Assembly: GCA_035559335.1 (NCBI GenBank)
Contig: DATMBH010000041.1
Location: 1-10,068 of the forward strand
Origin: DASXPG01 sp035559335
GTDB lineage: Bacteria; Gemmatimonadota; Gemmatimonadetes; Gemmatimonadales; JACORV01
Length of the DNA stretch: 10,068 bases
Direction: 5' to 3'
Each line of letters begins with the position of its first letter. The first letter of the stretch is position 1. The notes under the pieces were generated by a model. It was not told the DNA's origin. It searched no databases and was given only the letters and a program-made list of their open reading frames with translations. Positions 1 to 6,797 of this stretch are shown here, piece after piece. Both the position numbers and the translations under genes were made by a program.

Positions 1-219
1 CCCGCCGATCACCGGCAGGAACCACACCACGAAGCCGTAAATGCCGATCAGGCTCCCGGCCTGCTGAGAGCTTAGCCCCAGCGCCTCGGTGAAGTAGATG
101 GCAAACACGGCCTTCGGGCCGTAGAACGCCAGCCGCTCGAATAGCTCGGTGAAATTTGCCACCCAGAACGAGCGCTCGAAGCCCGCCCGGATCTCTCTTA
201 ACTTCTCCCCCAGCGCCAC
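1..219 (-). CDS. POT/MFS-type transporter, N-terminal part only
   Basis: Partial gene running off the left edge; 73 N-terminal residues are visible. The visible protein starts with a short soluble stretch, then has the pattern FWVANFTELFERLAFYGPKA at about residues 18-37. It continues with a hydrophobic segment and ends in an LPVIGG motif. This matches the first helix and first loop of proton-coupled oligopeptide (POT/PTR) transporters, where the 'ELFERxxYYG' motif of helix 1 is characteristic. Such proteins import di- and tripeptides through the inner membrane using the proton gradient. The start is a GTG preceded by GGGGGGAGC, a good ribosome binding site; an in-frame stop lies just upstream and no in-frame ATG is available. 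It lies 58 bp after the outer membrane protein gene on the same strand and is probably the last visible operon member. Substrate is inferred from the family only, and a general MFS carrier remains possible. Confidence 0.8.
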   Translation of the reverse strand, partial: MALGEKLREIRAGFERSFWVANFTELFERLAFYGPKAVFAIYFTEALGLSSQQAGSLIGIYGFVVWFLPVIGG

Positions 220-277
220 GCTCCCCCCTGTCTGAAATTCACCCCTCCATCGCCTCTACCACCTCTACACTCCTCGA

Positions 278-1969
278 TCACCTCGGAAAATTGAACACAT
301 TGGCCGACGACACCTGCTCGCGGCTGCGGGTCAGGTCGTCGGGCTCGGGCTGGAACACACCGAACTGCTGGCCCAGTCCCACGCGCAGCTCAGCGCCGCC
401 CGCACCGCGCAGCGGGATCGCCAGGTCGAGCCGATAGGTGACGCGCGAGCCGCTCGGGAAAGCCAATCTCAACCCGCCGCCGACGGTGCTCAGCGTTCCG
501 GTATCGGCAGCGTACGCCGCACCCCCACTCCAGCCCCGTCCCACCTCCACAAACAACGCCGTTCCCACGTCCACCGCGCCGGCCAAAGTCAGGGCGTACC
601 AGCGGTGCTCGGCCTGCACCATGGCGCGGCGCCCCACCGGTACGGCGTAGTAACCGTAGCCGCGCATTCCGTTAGGACCCGACAACAGCAGCTGGAATGG
701 CACCGTCATCCGCCACCCCCCGGCCAGCGAGGCCGCCACCACCACGCTGCCGTGGTCCCCCACTCCTCCGTATCCCAGCAGCTCGCCCCAGCCGATCAGG
801 TTCTCCCACCGGCCCGCGTCGGTCCTCCTGCCCTCGACCTTGCCGCGCACCATGAGCAGCGCCCGGTCGCCACGGGCCGGCACGCCAAGATACCACTCCG
901 CGGCGACGAAGCGGTCGGGCTGCAAACCTCCCCGTCCACTGAATCCGTGGCCGGCGACCAGTCCGACTTCCACGCCCTCCGGAACCTCCTCACGACCGTT
1001 CACAGCGTCCAGGCCACGGCGGTAATTGAACCGCAGCGACCTCAGCCCGAGCAGCACATTGGCCCTCAGCACCCGCCGCTCCGCGAACACCCCGTCCAGC
1101 TCAGCGGCCGCGGCGCTGTCGTCCACCGCACGCGCGGCGAGAGTCCTAGAGGTGAGGTAGAGCCGTTCCCAGGAAACCACGACGCCCACCAGGCGCAGCG
1201 CGCCAGGCTTGCCGAACCGAGCGGCTACTCCGGCGTCAGCTCCCGAGACCACGTAGGGTTGCGTCACGCTACCGAACCGCGCGGACTTAAACTCGAACAA
1301 ATCGGTCCGGAACCTGCCCGACTCGCGCCACGCGAACCGGTCGCGGTCCACCTCGAAGGGACGGAAGAAGGTCTGCTCCACCGTTTCCCCGCCGCGGGTC
1401 AGCCCTGCGATTATTTCCGCGTCGGCGCGCCTGAACGCCTGCCGGTGCAGCACCCCCAGCTCGAACCGCGGGCTGCGGCCGAACGTGTTCACCCTGAGCT
1501 GCGCACGCATCCCGCGGCCCAGCAGGTTTTCCTCAGTTATGCGGAACCGGCGGATCGGCTCGTCACCGGGCTCGACCCGCACGCTTCCGGTCAGCGTCCA
1601 GTCGTCCCTGGTCGCGACCTCCACGTCCAGCCCGCCGTCGGTGGCCACCGTCTCCAGGCGAACCGACCTCAGGTAGGGCTGCTGGCGCAGCAGCCGCTCA
1701 GACTCGCGCAGCAGCTCGGGGTCGCAGGGATCGCCCTCTCGGAATAGCAGCTCGCGTCGCACTACCTCCGGCCGGGTTCGCCAGTGGAGGGCGTTACCCA
1801 ACGACCGGATCGAACCCGGGATCGGCCCAGACTCGACGGCGAACAGTGATGAAGTGGCAATACGGATTCCGCGGATGGGCTGGCCGTTGCAGGCATCGGC
1901 GGCCTGGCCGAACGCCGCAGCGGCAAGCAGCGGCACAGCGGCCACCGCCGCGGCCGCGCCCCTGCGCAC
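278..1969 (-). CDS. BamA/TamA-like (D15, Omp85) outer membrane protein with one POTRA-like segment
   Basis: A 563-aa protein. The start chosen is a GTG overlapping the TAG of the upstream gene by one base (TAGTG). It gives an Arg-rich N-terminus, an Ala/Val/Leu hydrophobic core and FGQAADA, a convincing signal peptide of about 22-25 residues; a longer upstream start would run into the neighbouring gene. Residues about 30-120 (IRGIRI..., RELLFREGDPCD, ESERLLRQQPYLRSV, VEVATRDDWTL) read as one POTRA-like domain. The rest alternates polar and hydrophobic residues with many Gly and aromatic positions, as in a 16-strand Omp85 barrel, including GPNGMRGYGYY, which resembles the conserved loop of this superfamily. 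BamA usually has five POTRA domains and about 800 residues, so this is a shorter relative of unknown client. A likely barrel-closing beta-signal (LRVGLGQQFGVF) is followed by about 25 extra polar residues. Role in outer membrane assembly or transport is inferred. Confidence 0.85.
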   Translation of the reverse strand: MRRGAAAAVAAVPLLAAAAFGQAADACNGQPIRGIRIATSSLFAVESGPIPGSIRSLGNALHWRTRPEVVRRELLFREGDPCDPELLRESERLLRQQPYLRSVRLETVATDGGLDVEVATRDDWTLTGSVRVEPGDEPIRRFRITEENLLGRGMRAQLRVNTFGRSPRFELGVLHRQAFRRADAEIIAGLTRGGETVEQTFFRPFEVDRDRFAWRESGRFRTDLFEFKSARFGSVTQPYVVSGADAGVAARFGKPGALRLVGVVVSWERLYLTSRTLAARAVDDSAAAAELDGVFAERRVLRANVLLGLRSLRFNYRRGLDAVNGREEVPEGVEVGLVAGHGFSGRGGLQPDRFVAAEWYLGVPARGDRALLMVRGKVEGRRTDAGRWENLIGWGELLGYGGVGDHGSVVVAASLAGGWRMTVPFQLLLSGPNGMRGYGYYAVPVGRRAMVQAEHRWYALTLAGAVDVGTALFVEVGRGWSGGAAYAADTGTLSTVGGGLRLAFPSGSRVTYRLDLAIPLRGAGGAELRVGLGQQFGVFQPEPDDLTRSREQVSSANVFNFPR

Positions 1970-2376
1970 TATGCGAACAGCTCGTTCTGGGCGCGGTCCG
2001 CCTCGACGGCCAGCTCGGGGCCGAGGATACCCCGCAGCCGCTCCTCCCACCGCTCCACGTCGAACTGCCCCTCGTTGACCAGCACGCGACGGATGATCGG
2101 AGACAGGTCCGACCAGGCATCGAGTAGGTCGCCAATCGCGGCCCGCGCCTCCTCAATACGGAACAGCTCCTCGGGCGCCGTCGTGATGTCCTGAAGGATC
2201 GCCCGCTCGGAACGCGACGCCACCAGCGGCTGGGTGCGGCCCGAAACGTACACCTCGGTGCGACGTCCAGGGCCGCGGCCCTCCTCGATCGGCGTCAAGC
2301 CCACGATATCGTCGGAGCGCCAGTACTTCCCGTAGCCCAGATACACCATGCGTCCCGGGCGGATCTCCATCGCCAT
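1969..2376 (-). CDS. Small protein with DUF370 (RemA/RemB)-like N-terminal half
   Basis: A 135-aa soluble protein with no signal peptide. Residues about 10-64 read VYLGYGK..., SDDIVGL, GRRTEVYVSGRTQPLVASRS and ERAIL. This follows the layout of DUF370 proteins: an [IL]GYG turn, an '-RDIV-I' strand, a 'V..xGRRT-x-V' strand pair and a final HVIL-like strand. RemA and RemB of that family are DNA-binding regulators of biofilm matrix genes in Bacillus. The resemblance is by eye and imperfect, because the middle helix region is shorter. The C-terminal half (about 70-135) is acidic and helical and I do not recognise it. Two ATGs (residues 1 and 3) are possible behind the GGGGGAGGGG ribosome binding site. 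The gene is 11 bp after the coiled-coil gene and its stop overlaps the GTG of the BamA-like gene, so translation is probably coupled. A function in controlling or assisting envelope genes is only a guess. Confidence 0.7.
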   Translation of the reverse strand: MAMEIRPGRMVYLGYGKYWRSDDIVGLTPIEEGRGPGRRTEVYVSGRTQPLVASRSERAILQDITTAPEELFRIEEARAAIGDLLDAWSDLSPIIRRVLVNEGQFDVERWEERLRGILGPELAVEADRAQNELFA

Positions 2377-2387
2377 GGCCCCTCCCC

Positions 2388-2954
2388 CTACTTGCCCATC
2401 CGCTTCTTCAGCTCCTCCAGCATCGCCTCGGCCTGGGCCTCGCGCTCCCGGCGATCGAGCTTCGACTTGAGCAGCTCCTGTTCGGCGTCCAGCTCGGGCC
2501 GGTCCATGCCAGCCTCCTGGAGCGCCGACCAGGCCGCCGCCGCCGACTGCTCGCTCTTCAGGTTCGGGTGGCGGCGCGCCGCCTCATCCAACTGCGCCTT
2601 CATGTCCGCGAGGTCCCGCTCGGCAAGCGCCAGCTCCGCCCGCTGCGCCTCGACCTTCCGTTCCAGCACCGCCACCTTTTCCCGGTGCTTGGCGATGAAC
2701 CGCTCCGCGACCTGGACCGTCTCGGTATCCTGGATGCCCGCAGCCAGCTGCGCGCGCCGCTCGGCCGTGGCCAGGTCTTCGCGTTCGCGCGCCAGCTGGC
2801 GCTCAGTGTCCGCCAGCGCGTCCCGCAACCCCCCAACCGCAGCCTTCTGCTCGATGACCGCTTCGCGCATCCGCGACGCCAGCTCGCCCAGGCTCTCTGG
2901 AGGCGTCGCCGCTGCCAGCGCCGCCTCCAGCGCGTCGCGAAGGCGCTCGAACAT
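2388..2954 (-). CDS. Coiled-coil protein, possibly PspA/IM30-like
   Basis: A 188-aa protein that is almost entirely charged and helical. It starts MFERLRDALEAALAAATPPE, which may be a short amphipathic helix. Long heptad-rich stretches follow (residues about 25-135) with many Glu/Arg/Lys/Ala residues, and it ends in ELKKRMGK. PspA/IM30 proteins share this plan: an N-terminal amphipathic helix, antiparallel coiled coils and a short 'LKxKM'-like end. They bind stressed inner membranes and form ESCRT-III-like assemblies. PspA is usually about 220 residues, so this is slightly short, and coiled coils easily give false resemblance. There are no membrane segments and no cysteines. The ATG overlaps the TGA of the zinc ribbon gene (TGATG), which decides the start and implies coupled translation; an open frame continues upstream but lies inside that gene. 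Placement before an outer membrane protein fits an envelope role. Confidence 0.75.
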   Translation of the reverse strand: MFERLRDALEAALAAATPPESLGELASRMREAVIEQKAAVGGLRDALADTERQLAREREDLATAERRAQLAAGIQDTETVQVAERFIAKHREKVAVLERKVEAQRAELALAERDLADMKAQLDEAARRHPNLKSEQSAAAAWSALQEAGMDRPELDAEQELLKSKLDRREREAQAEAMLEELKKRMGK

Positions 2955-3118
2955 CAACTTTTCTTTATGGTCTTGGCGTAGAACGACGAAAGCAGCTGGC
3001 GCGTCTTCTTCGACTTGCACTTTGGACAAGCCGGATTGCGACCACTGTGTTCACTGATGTGCTGCACCACCGTGAAGCGGTGCCGGCACGCCCCGCACTC
3101 GTACTCGTAGGTAGGCAC
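2954..3118 (-). CDS. FmdB-family zinc ribbon protein
   Basis: A 54-aa protein beginning MPTYEYECGACRHRF, the hallmark of FmdB-type regulatory zinc ribbons. Four cysteines, C8, C11, C31 and C34 (CGAC and CPKC), should bind one zinc ion. The tail is basic (KSKKTRQLLSSFYAKTIKKS). The GTG start is preferred over an upstream TTG because it restores the family's MPxYEY beginning and follows GGAGGAAGGGG, a strong ribosome binding site. The family occurs throughout bacteria as small stand-alone proteins, and a role as a transcription factor was proposed from the formamidase operon of Methylophilus; the general function is unsettled. It sits 60 bp after the 252-aa gene and overlaps the coiled-coil gene by one base. 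Confidence 0.9.
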   Translation of the reverse strand: MPTYEYECGACRHRFTVVQHISEHSGRNPACPKCKSKKTRQLLSSFYAKTIKKS

Positions 3119-3178
3119 GACCCCTTCCTCCGTTGATGCGTTACTCAAGTGGAATTGTGCCCTCCGACCACCCCACTT

Positions 3179-3937
3179 TCAAGCTCCCAGCTCCCACCCC
3201 CTGTCTCCCGCCCCCCGCTCCCTGGCTCTAAGCCCATCCGCCACCTGCCGCAACAACCGGTCCACGCTCCCAGCGCCCGGGAACATCACATGGTCGCTCA
3301 GCCGGTTGAGCGCCACGCGCAACTCGAAAAACCGCTCAGCGGCCGTGCGCAGCACGTCGGCCAGTCCGTAGGACTCCGCCAGCCGATGGTCGCTCGCCAG
3401 CTGGAAGCCGGTGCGGCCCAGTCCCTCGTAATATGGGAGCGGCGGCCCGCCCTTGCGGACCCGTCGAGCCGCGATATAGTCGGGGAAGATGCCAGTCAGC
3501 CACAGGGAGAAGTTCCCCAAATGCAGCCGCACCCGGAACTGCCTCTCCCCCTCGGCCCTGTCCGCTTCCTCCACCAGGTCCACCAGATAGTGGTAGCGGT
3601 TCTCGTCGTGGGCCCCGGTGCGGTATGCCCTGTCGCCGCGACCAAACGCCAGTACCAGGGCGGCGCAGTAGTCCGTGACGTCACGGTCGTCCACTCCCAA
3701 CTCGAGCAGCTGCCGCCGCAACGCCACGTAGAAGAACAGCGGCGCGCTCGGCTGGGCGATCCCCCGCCAGGAAAGCAGCGCCTTGAGCAGGCGCGGATCA
3801 TCCCACAGCACGTCGGGCCCCTCGGTCTTCACCCGCTCGGCAAGCTCCTCCTGCTCGGCTCCGGCCGCGGCCAGCAGCTGGCAGGCCAGCGCGATGTCCT
3901 GCTGGTTGAGGGACGCACGCACTGTGGCAGCGATCAT
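3179..3937 (-). CDS. Conserved-looking protein of unknown function (252 aa)
   Basis: I do not recognise this family. The protein is soluble, with no signal peptide or clear membrane helix, and looks mostly alpha-helical. Notable stretches are WDDPRLLKALLSWRG (about 45-60), FFYVALRRQLLELGV, a segment rich in Tyr/His/Asp around NRYHYLVDLVEEAD, then HLGNFSLWLTGIFPDYI and LPYYEGLGRTGFQLASDHRLAE, which look like conserved core. The ATG start follows GGAGAGAGGG with a six-base spacer, a good ribosome binding site. The open frame extends far upstream, but that part is antisense to the kinase gene and reads as noise. The last roughly 15 residues (RERGAGDRGWELGA) are encoded by a C-rich microsatellite and are probably not functional sequence. 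It heads the leftward gene set and is divergent from the kinase, with which it shares its start. Confidence 0.8.
   Translation of the reverse strand: MIAATVRASLNQQDIALACQLLAAAGAEQEELAERVKTEGPDVLWDDPRLLKALLSWRGIAQPSAPLFFYVALRRQLLELGVDDRDVTDYCAALVLAFGRGDRAYRTGAHDENRYHYLVDLVEEADRAEGERQFRVRLHLGNFSLWLTGIFPDYIAARRVRKGGPPLPYYEGLGRTGFQLASDHRLAESYGLADVLRTAAERFFELRVALNRLSDHVMFPGAGSVDRLLRQVADGLRARERGAGDRGWELGA
3182..3227. repeat. C/T-rich low-complexity tract at a gene end
   Basis: Two exact copies of AGCTCCC are followed by degenerate CTCCC/CCCGC units. The tract covers the last codons of the 252-aa protein and accounts for its odd RERGAGDRGWELGA-like end, so the length of that C-terminus may vary between strains. 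Confidence 0.65.
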
Positions 3938-5798
3938 GGTTGACCCTCTCTCCGTTCTCGCCGAACTGACCCGATTCGGCCGCGCCCTCACCGGCCAGAT
4001 CCGCCGTGAGACCGTGGCCGCCGGCACTCTCGAGGCACTGGAGCGTGTGTTCGTGCCCAGTGCGGCGGCGGTGGCGCTCGTCACCGAACCCGGCGGACGC
4101 CTGACGATCGCGGCCTCCTCCGGAGAACCTACCCCCAGTTCCGGCGACCAGTTCCTCCAGCTGGTGCACACGGAAAGCCGGGTTGTGCGCCAGGTCACGC
4201 CGCCGCGGCTGGGGGCGCCGCTGGTAGCCGCCAATCATACGTTGGGAATCGTGGCCGTCTGGGGCAAGAACCCCGGCGCCTTCGACGAGTCGTCCGAGGC
4301 TGTGATCGCTGCCCTTGCGGCGCAGGCGGCGCTCGCGCTCCAGAACACCCGGATTCTCGAAATACTGTCAGTGGGCAAGACGGAGTGGGAGCAGATGGTG
4401 GACGCCATCCGCCCCGCCATCTGCGTGCTCGACCCGCGCGGGGTGGTCCGGCGCGCCAATCGCTCGTTCGCCACGCTGGTGGGCGCGCCCGTCACCACCC
4501 TGAACGGCAGGCCCTGGCTGATGCTGCTTCCGCCAGCATGGGCCGAACCCGTGGAGCGCGCGCTCGCCTCGCCGGGCGTGGCGGGGGCCGAGATCAAAAC
4601 CGACCGGCGTACCTATTCGGTGATCTGCCATCGCGTGGCCGACGGCCACGCCAGCGTCCTGCTGATCGAGGATATCACGGATACCAAGCGCCTGCAGGAG
4701 CAGCTGATTCAGTCAGAAAAGCTCTCGGCCATCGGACAACTCATCGCCGGTGTCGCGCACGAGCTGAACAACCCGCTGGCCTCGGTGCTCGGATTCGCCG
4801 ATTTCCTGACGGAAACCTCCCAGCTTCCGCCCAATCTCTCCGAACCAGTTCGGGTGATCCAGCACGAGGCCCAGCGCGCCGCCGGGATAGTCAGGAACCT
4901 GCTCACCTTCGCACGCCGCCAGGACCAGGAACGACGCCGCATCGAGATCGGACCCATCCTGCAGCGCACCCTGGCGCTCCTGAACAACCAGCTGATTGGA
5001 CTCAAGGTCGAACCGCACCTGGTGATCGAGCCCGACCTGCCCGAGATAGTCGGGAGCCCCAACCAGCTCCAGCAGGTGATCCTGAACATCGTAAACAACG
5101 CTGCCCAGGCTATCGCCTCCACCGGCAGGCCTGGCACCGTAGTGGTGCGCGCCCGCCCCTGGCTCGACGGCCTGGCGGTGGACATCAGCGACAACGGCCC
5201 GGGAATCCCGGAGGAACTCCATTCCAGGGTGTTCGAGCCGTTCTTCTCCACCAAGCCCGAGGGGGAGGGCACCGGACTCGGGCTCTCGATCTGCCAGGGT
5301 ATCATCAAGGAACATAACGGACGCATAACGTTGAAGTCCGCCCCGGGGCGGGGCGCCACCTTCACGATCGAACTGCCGCGCGCGAGGGAAACCGTCGCCG
5401 CCACCGCCCCATCCACCAGCACCATGCCGGCCGCCGGCCGGGTGCTCGTGGTGGATGACGAGCCCCACATCCTGCACTACATGCGCGCCACGCTCGAGTC
5501 CTGGGGCCACCGCGTGGAAACCGCGGCCGACGGCGAGGAGGCGCTGAAACGAGCCCTGAGCGAGCCGTTCGACCTGATAGTCACCGACGTGCGCATGCCG
5601 CGGCTCGGCGGCCGCGAGTTCTACGAACGCCTCCTTAGCGAGCGGCCCGACCTGGCCGCGCGCGTGGTATTCGCCACCGGCGACACCGTGCGCGACGACA
5701 CCCTGGCCTTCCTGGAGAACTCGGGCCGGCCGTTCCTGCACAAGCCGTTCAAGCTGGCGGAGCTCCGAAGCACGCTCGCCATGGCGCTGGGCACGTAG
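3936..5798 (+). CDS. Soluble hybrid sensor histidine kinase, GAF-PAS-HisKA-HATPase-REC
   Basis: A 620-aa cytoplasmic signalling protein; no membrane segment is seen. Order: GAF-like domain (about 18-148), PAS (about 152-252, with AICVLDPRGVVRRANRSF), HisKA with the phosphoacceptor His at residue 275 in GVAHELNNPL, and HATPase with N-box Asn388, DNGPGIP at 419-425 and GTGLGL at 445-450. A receiver domain (about 503-618) has Asp507/Asp508, phosphoacceptor Asp551, Thr581 and Lys603. All catalytic residues are present, so the kinase and receiver should both be active. The signal is unknown and must be cytoplasmic. There is no output domain, so phosphate probably passes to another regulator, or the receiver tunes the kinase. 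The start is uncertain: ATG at 3936 has no good Shine-Dalgarno, and GTG at 3924, behind GAGGGA, is an alternative. The longer frame upstream is antisense to the neighbouring gene. Confidence 0.95.
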   Translation: MVDPLSVLAELTRFGRALTGQIRRETVAAGTLEALERVFVPSAAAVALVTEPGGRLTIAASSGEPTPSSGDQFLQLVHTESRVVRQVTPPRLGAPLVAANHTLGIVAVWGKNPGAFDESSEAVIAALAAQAALALQNTRILEILSVGKTEWEQMVDAIRPAICVLDPRGVVRRANRSFATLVGAPVTTLNGRPWLMLLPPAWAEPVERALASPGVAGAEIKTDRRTYSVICHRVADGHASVLLIEDITDTKRLQEQLIQSEKLSAIGQLIAGVAHELNNPLASVLGFADFLTETSQLPPNLSEPVRVIQHEAQRAAGIVRNLLTFARRQDQERRRIEIGPILQRTLALLNNQLIGLKVEPHLVIEPDLPEIVGSPNQLQQVILNIVNNAAQAIASTGRPGTVVVRARPWLDGLAVDISDNGPGIPEELHSRVFEPFFSTKPEGEGTGLGLSICQGIIKEHNGRITLKSAPGRGATFTIELPRARETVAATAPSTSTMPAAGRVLVVDDEPHILHYMRATLESWGHRVETAADGEEALKRALSEPFDLIVTDVRMPRLGGREFYERLLSERPDLAARVVFATGDTVRDDTLAFLENSGRPFLHKPFKLAELRSTLAMALGT

Positions 5799-5830
5799 GC
5801 GCGGTCAGGCACCAAGGCGACCTGGAGGCT

Positions 5831-5861
5831 GCCTTCCGCCTTCCCGCCTTCCCACCTTCCC
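5831..5861 (+). repeat. C/T-rich tandem repeat, about 8-bp unit (CCTTCCCG)
   Basis: Four near-copies of an 8-base unit (GCCTTCC, GCCTTCCC, GCCTTCCC, ACCTTCCC) lie in the 78-bp gap between the kinase and the glycosyltransferase gene. One strand is all pyrimidine apart from single G or A bases at unit junctions. It occupies the place where an upstream promoter element would be. Confidence 0.8.
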
Positions 5862-5864
5862 GCC

Positions 5865-5870
5865 TATCTT
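5865..5870 (+). promoter_or_regulatory. Candidate -10 element of a leaderless promoter (TATCTT)
   Basis: TATCTT matches TANNNT and ends six bases before the GTG at 5877, so the expected transcription start falls on or next to the first codon. The upstream sequence is pyrimidine-rich and holds no Shine-Dalgarno site. No convincing -35 element is seen, as is common for leaderless promoters with a TANNNT element. Confidence 0.4.
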
Positions 5871-5876
5871 CCTGTC

Positions 5877-6797
5877 GTGATCTACGTCCTCATCCCGTCT
5901 CACAACGAGGCGGCTACGATCGGCCTTCTCCTGTGGAAGGTCCGGCAGGTCTTCGACCGCTTTCCGCGCGAGTACCAGATCATCGTCGTGAATGACGGTT
6001 CTACCGACGGCACCGAGGACGTGCTTGCGCCCTACGCCCGCGCCCTGCCGCTGACCGTCGTCACCAACCGCCGGCGCCAGGGTTACGGCCGGGCGCTCGA
6101 GACCTTGTTCCGGGAAGCGCTATCGCGGACCGACCGGCCGAAACGCGACATGGCGGTGATGCTGCAAGGCGACTTCTCGGACTCTCCCGAGCTGATCCCT
6201 GAGATCGTCAAGCGCATGGAGGGCGGCGCTGACCTGGTGGTCACCGACGAACGAGGTGTGGGCGATACGGTGCTCGAGCGCGCCGCCCGCCGGCTGCTGC
6301 CGCGCATCGTCAAATCGCTGCTCACGCTCCCCGGTGCCGACGACGTGATCGGCACCATGCGCGGCTACCGCCTCGCGGTTCTGGCCCGAATGCTCAACAA
6401 CCGCGCCAGTCCGGGTCAGCCCCTGCTCACTCGGGAGGGGTGGGCCGCGGACCTCGAGCTGCTGGTAAAGACCGCGCGCGAGGCCCGGACGATCGACACC
6501 GTACCGGTTAGCTCCCGCACTCCCCACGCCCGGCCTTCCCGCCTCCACCCGGTGCGCGAAACCCTCCGGGTCGTGCGGGCCGCCTTCGAGCTCCGCCGTC
6601 CCGAGCGAGTGGTGGAGCTGCCCACCGCAGCGCGCCAGCCTGACGAGTCCGCCCCGACACCTCAGCGGCGCGACCGCGCCGAGTCCCGCGAGCGCCGTGG
6701 CCGCCGTGGTCGCGGACGAGGCCGGCGCGGACGCGGGAACGGCGGCGCACGCCCTGCCGACAGCCCCGCGTCCGCGAAGCGGCCCGGACCGGCCTGA
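5877..6797 (+). CDS. Family 2 glycosyltransferase with Arg/Gly-rich C-terminal tail
   Basis: A 306-aa protein with a GT-A fold glycosyltransferase domain at residues 1 to about 230. Visible motifs are IPSHNE (6-11), the nucleotide-binding NDGSTDGT (39-46), NRRRQGYGRALETLF and QGDFSDSPELIPEIV (97-111), the last resembling the DxD region of dolichol-phosphate mannosyltransferase-like enzymes. Here the first Asp of the usual DxD is a Gln, so metal and donor binding may differ. The enzyme would transfer a sugar from a nucleotide sugar; donor and acceptor cannot be told. There is no C-terminal membrane anchor. Instead, residues 264-306 form a disordered basic tail rich in RG repeats. The GTG start has no ribosome binding site and is best explained as leaderless. 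Its TGA overlaps the ATG of the next gene (TGATG). Confidence 0.88.
   Translation: MIYVLIPSHNEAATIGLLLWKVRQVFDRFPREYQIIVVNDGSTDGTEDVLAPYARALPLTVVTNRRRQGYGRALETLFREALSRTDRPKRDMAVMLQGDFSDSPELIPEIVKRMEGGADLVVTDERGVGDTVLERAARRLLPRIVKSLLTLPGADDVIGTMRGYRLAVLARMLNNRASPGQPLLTREGWAADLELLVKTAREARTIDTVPVSSRTPHARPSRLHPVRETLRVVRAAFELRRPERVVELPTAARQPDESAPTPQRRDRAESRERRGRRGRGRGRRGRGNGGARPADSPASAKRPGPA

Noticed and set aside
605..1747. Long open frame on the plus strand opposite the BamA-like gene
   Set aside because: It is the antisense shadow of a well supported outer membrane protein gene; the translation is rich in Pro, His, Gln and Arg with no motif, as expected in GC-rich DNA.
3147..3178. AAGTGG/CCACTT inverted repeat between the 252-aa gene and the zinc ribbon gene
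   Set aside because: The arms are 6 bp with a 20-base loop and no U tract, too weak to call a terminator or operator.
4385..5741. Long open frames in other frames and strands inside the kinase gene
   Set aside because: The kinase frame has every catalytic motif intact; the others are low-complexity Arg/Gly/Pro/Ala translations without ribosome binding sites.
5799..5876. Terminator after the kinase gene
   Set aside because: Only AAGGC/GCCTT arms of 5 bp are seen, with no U tract; read-through into the next operon cannot be excluded.
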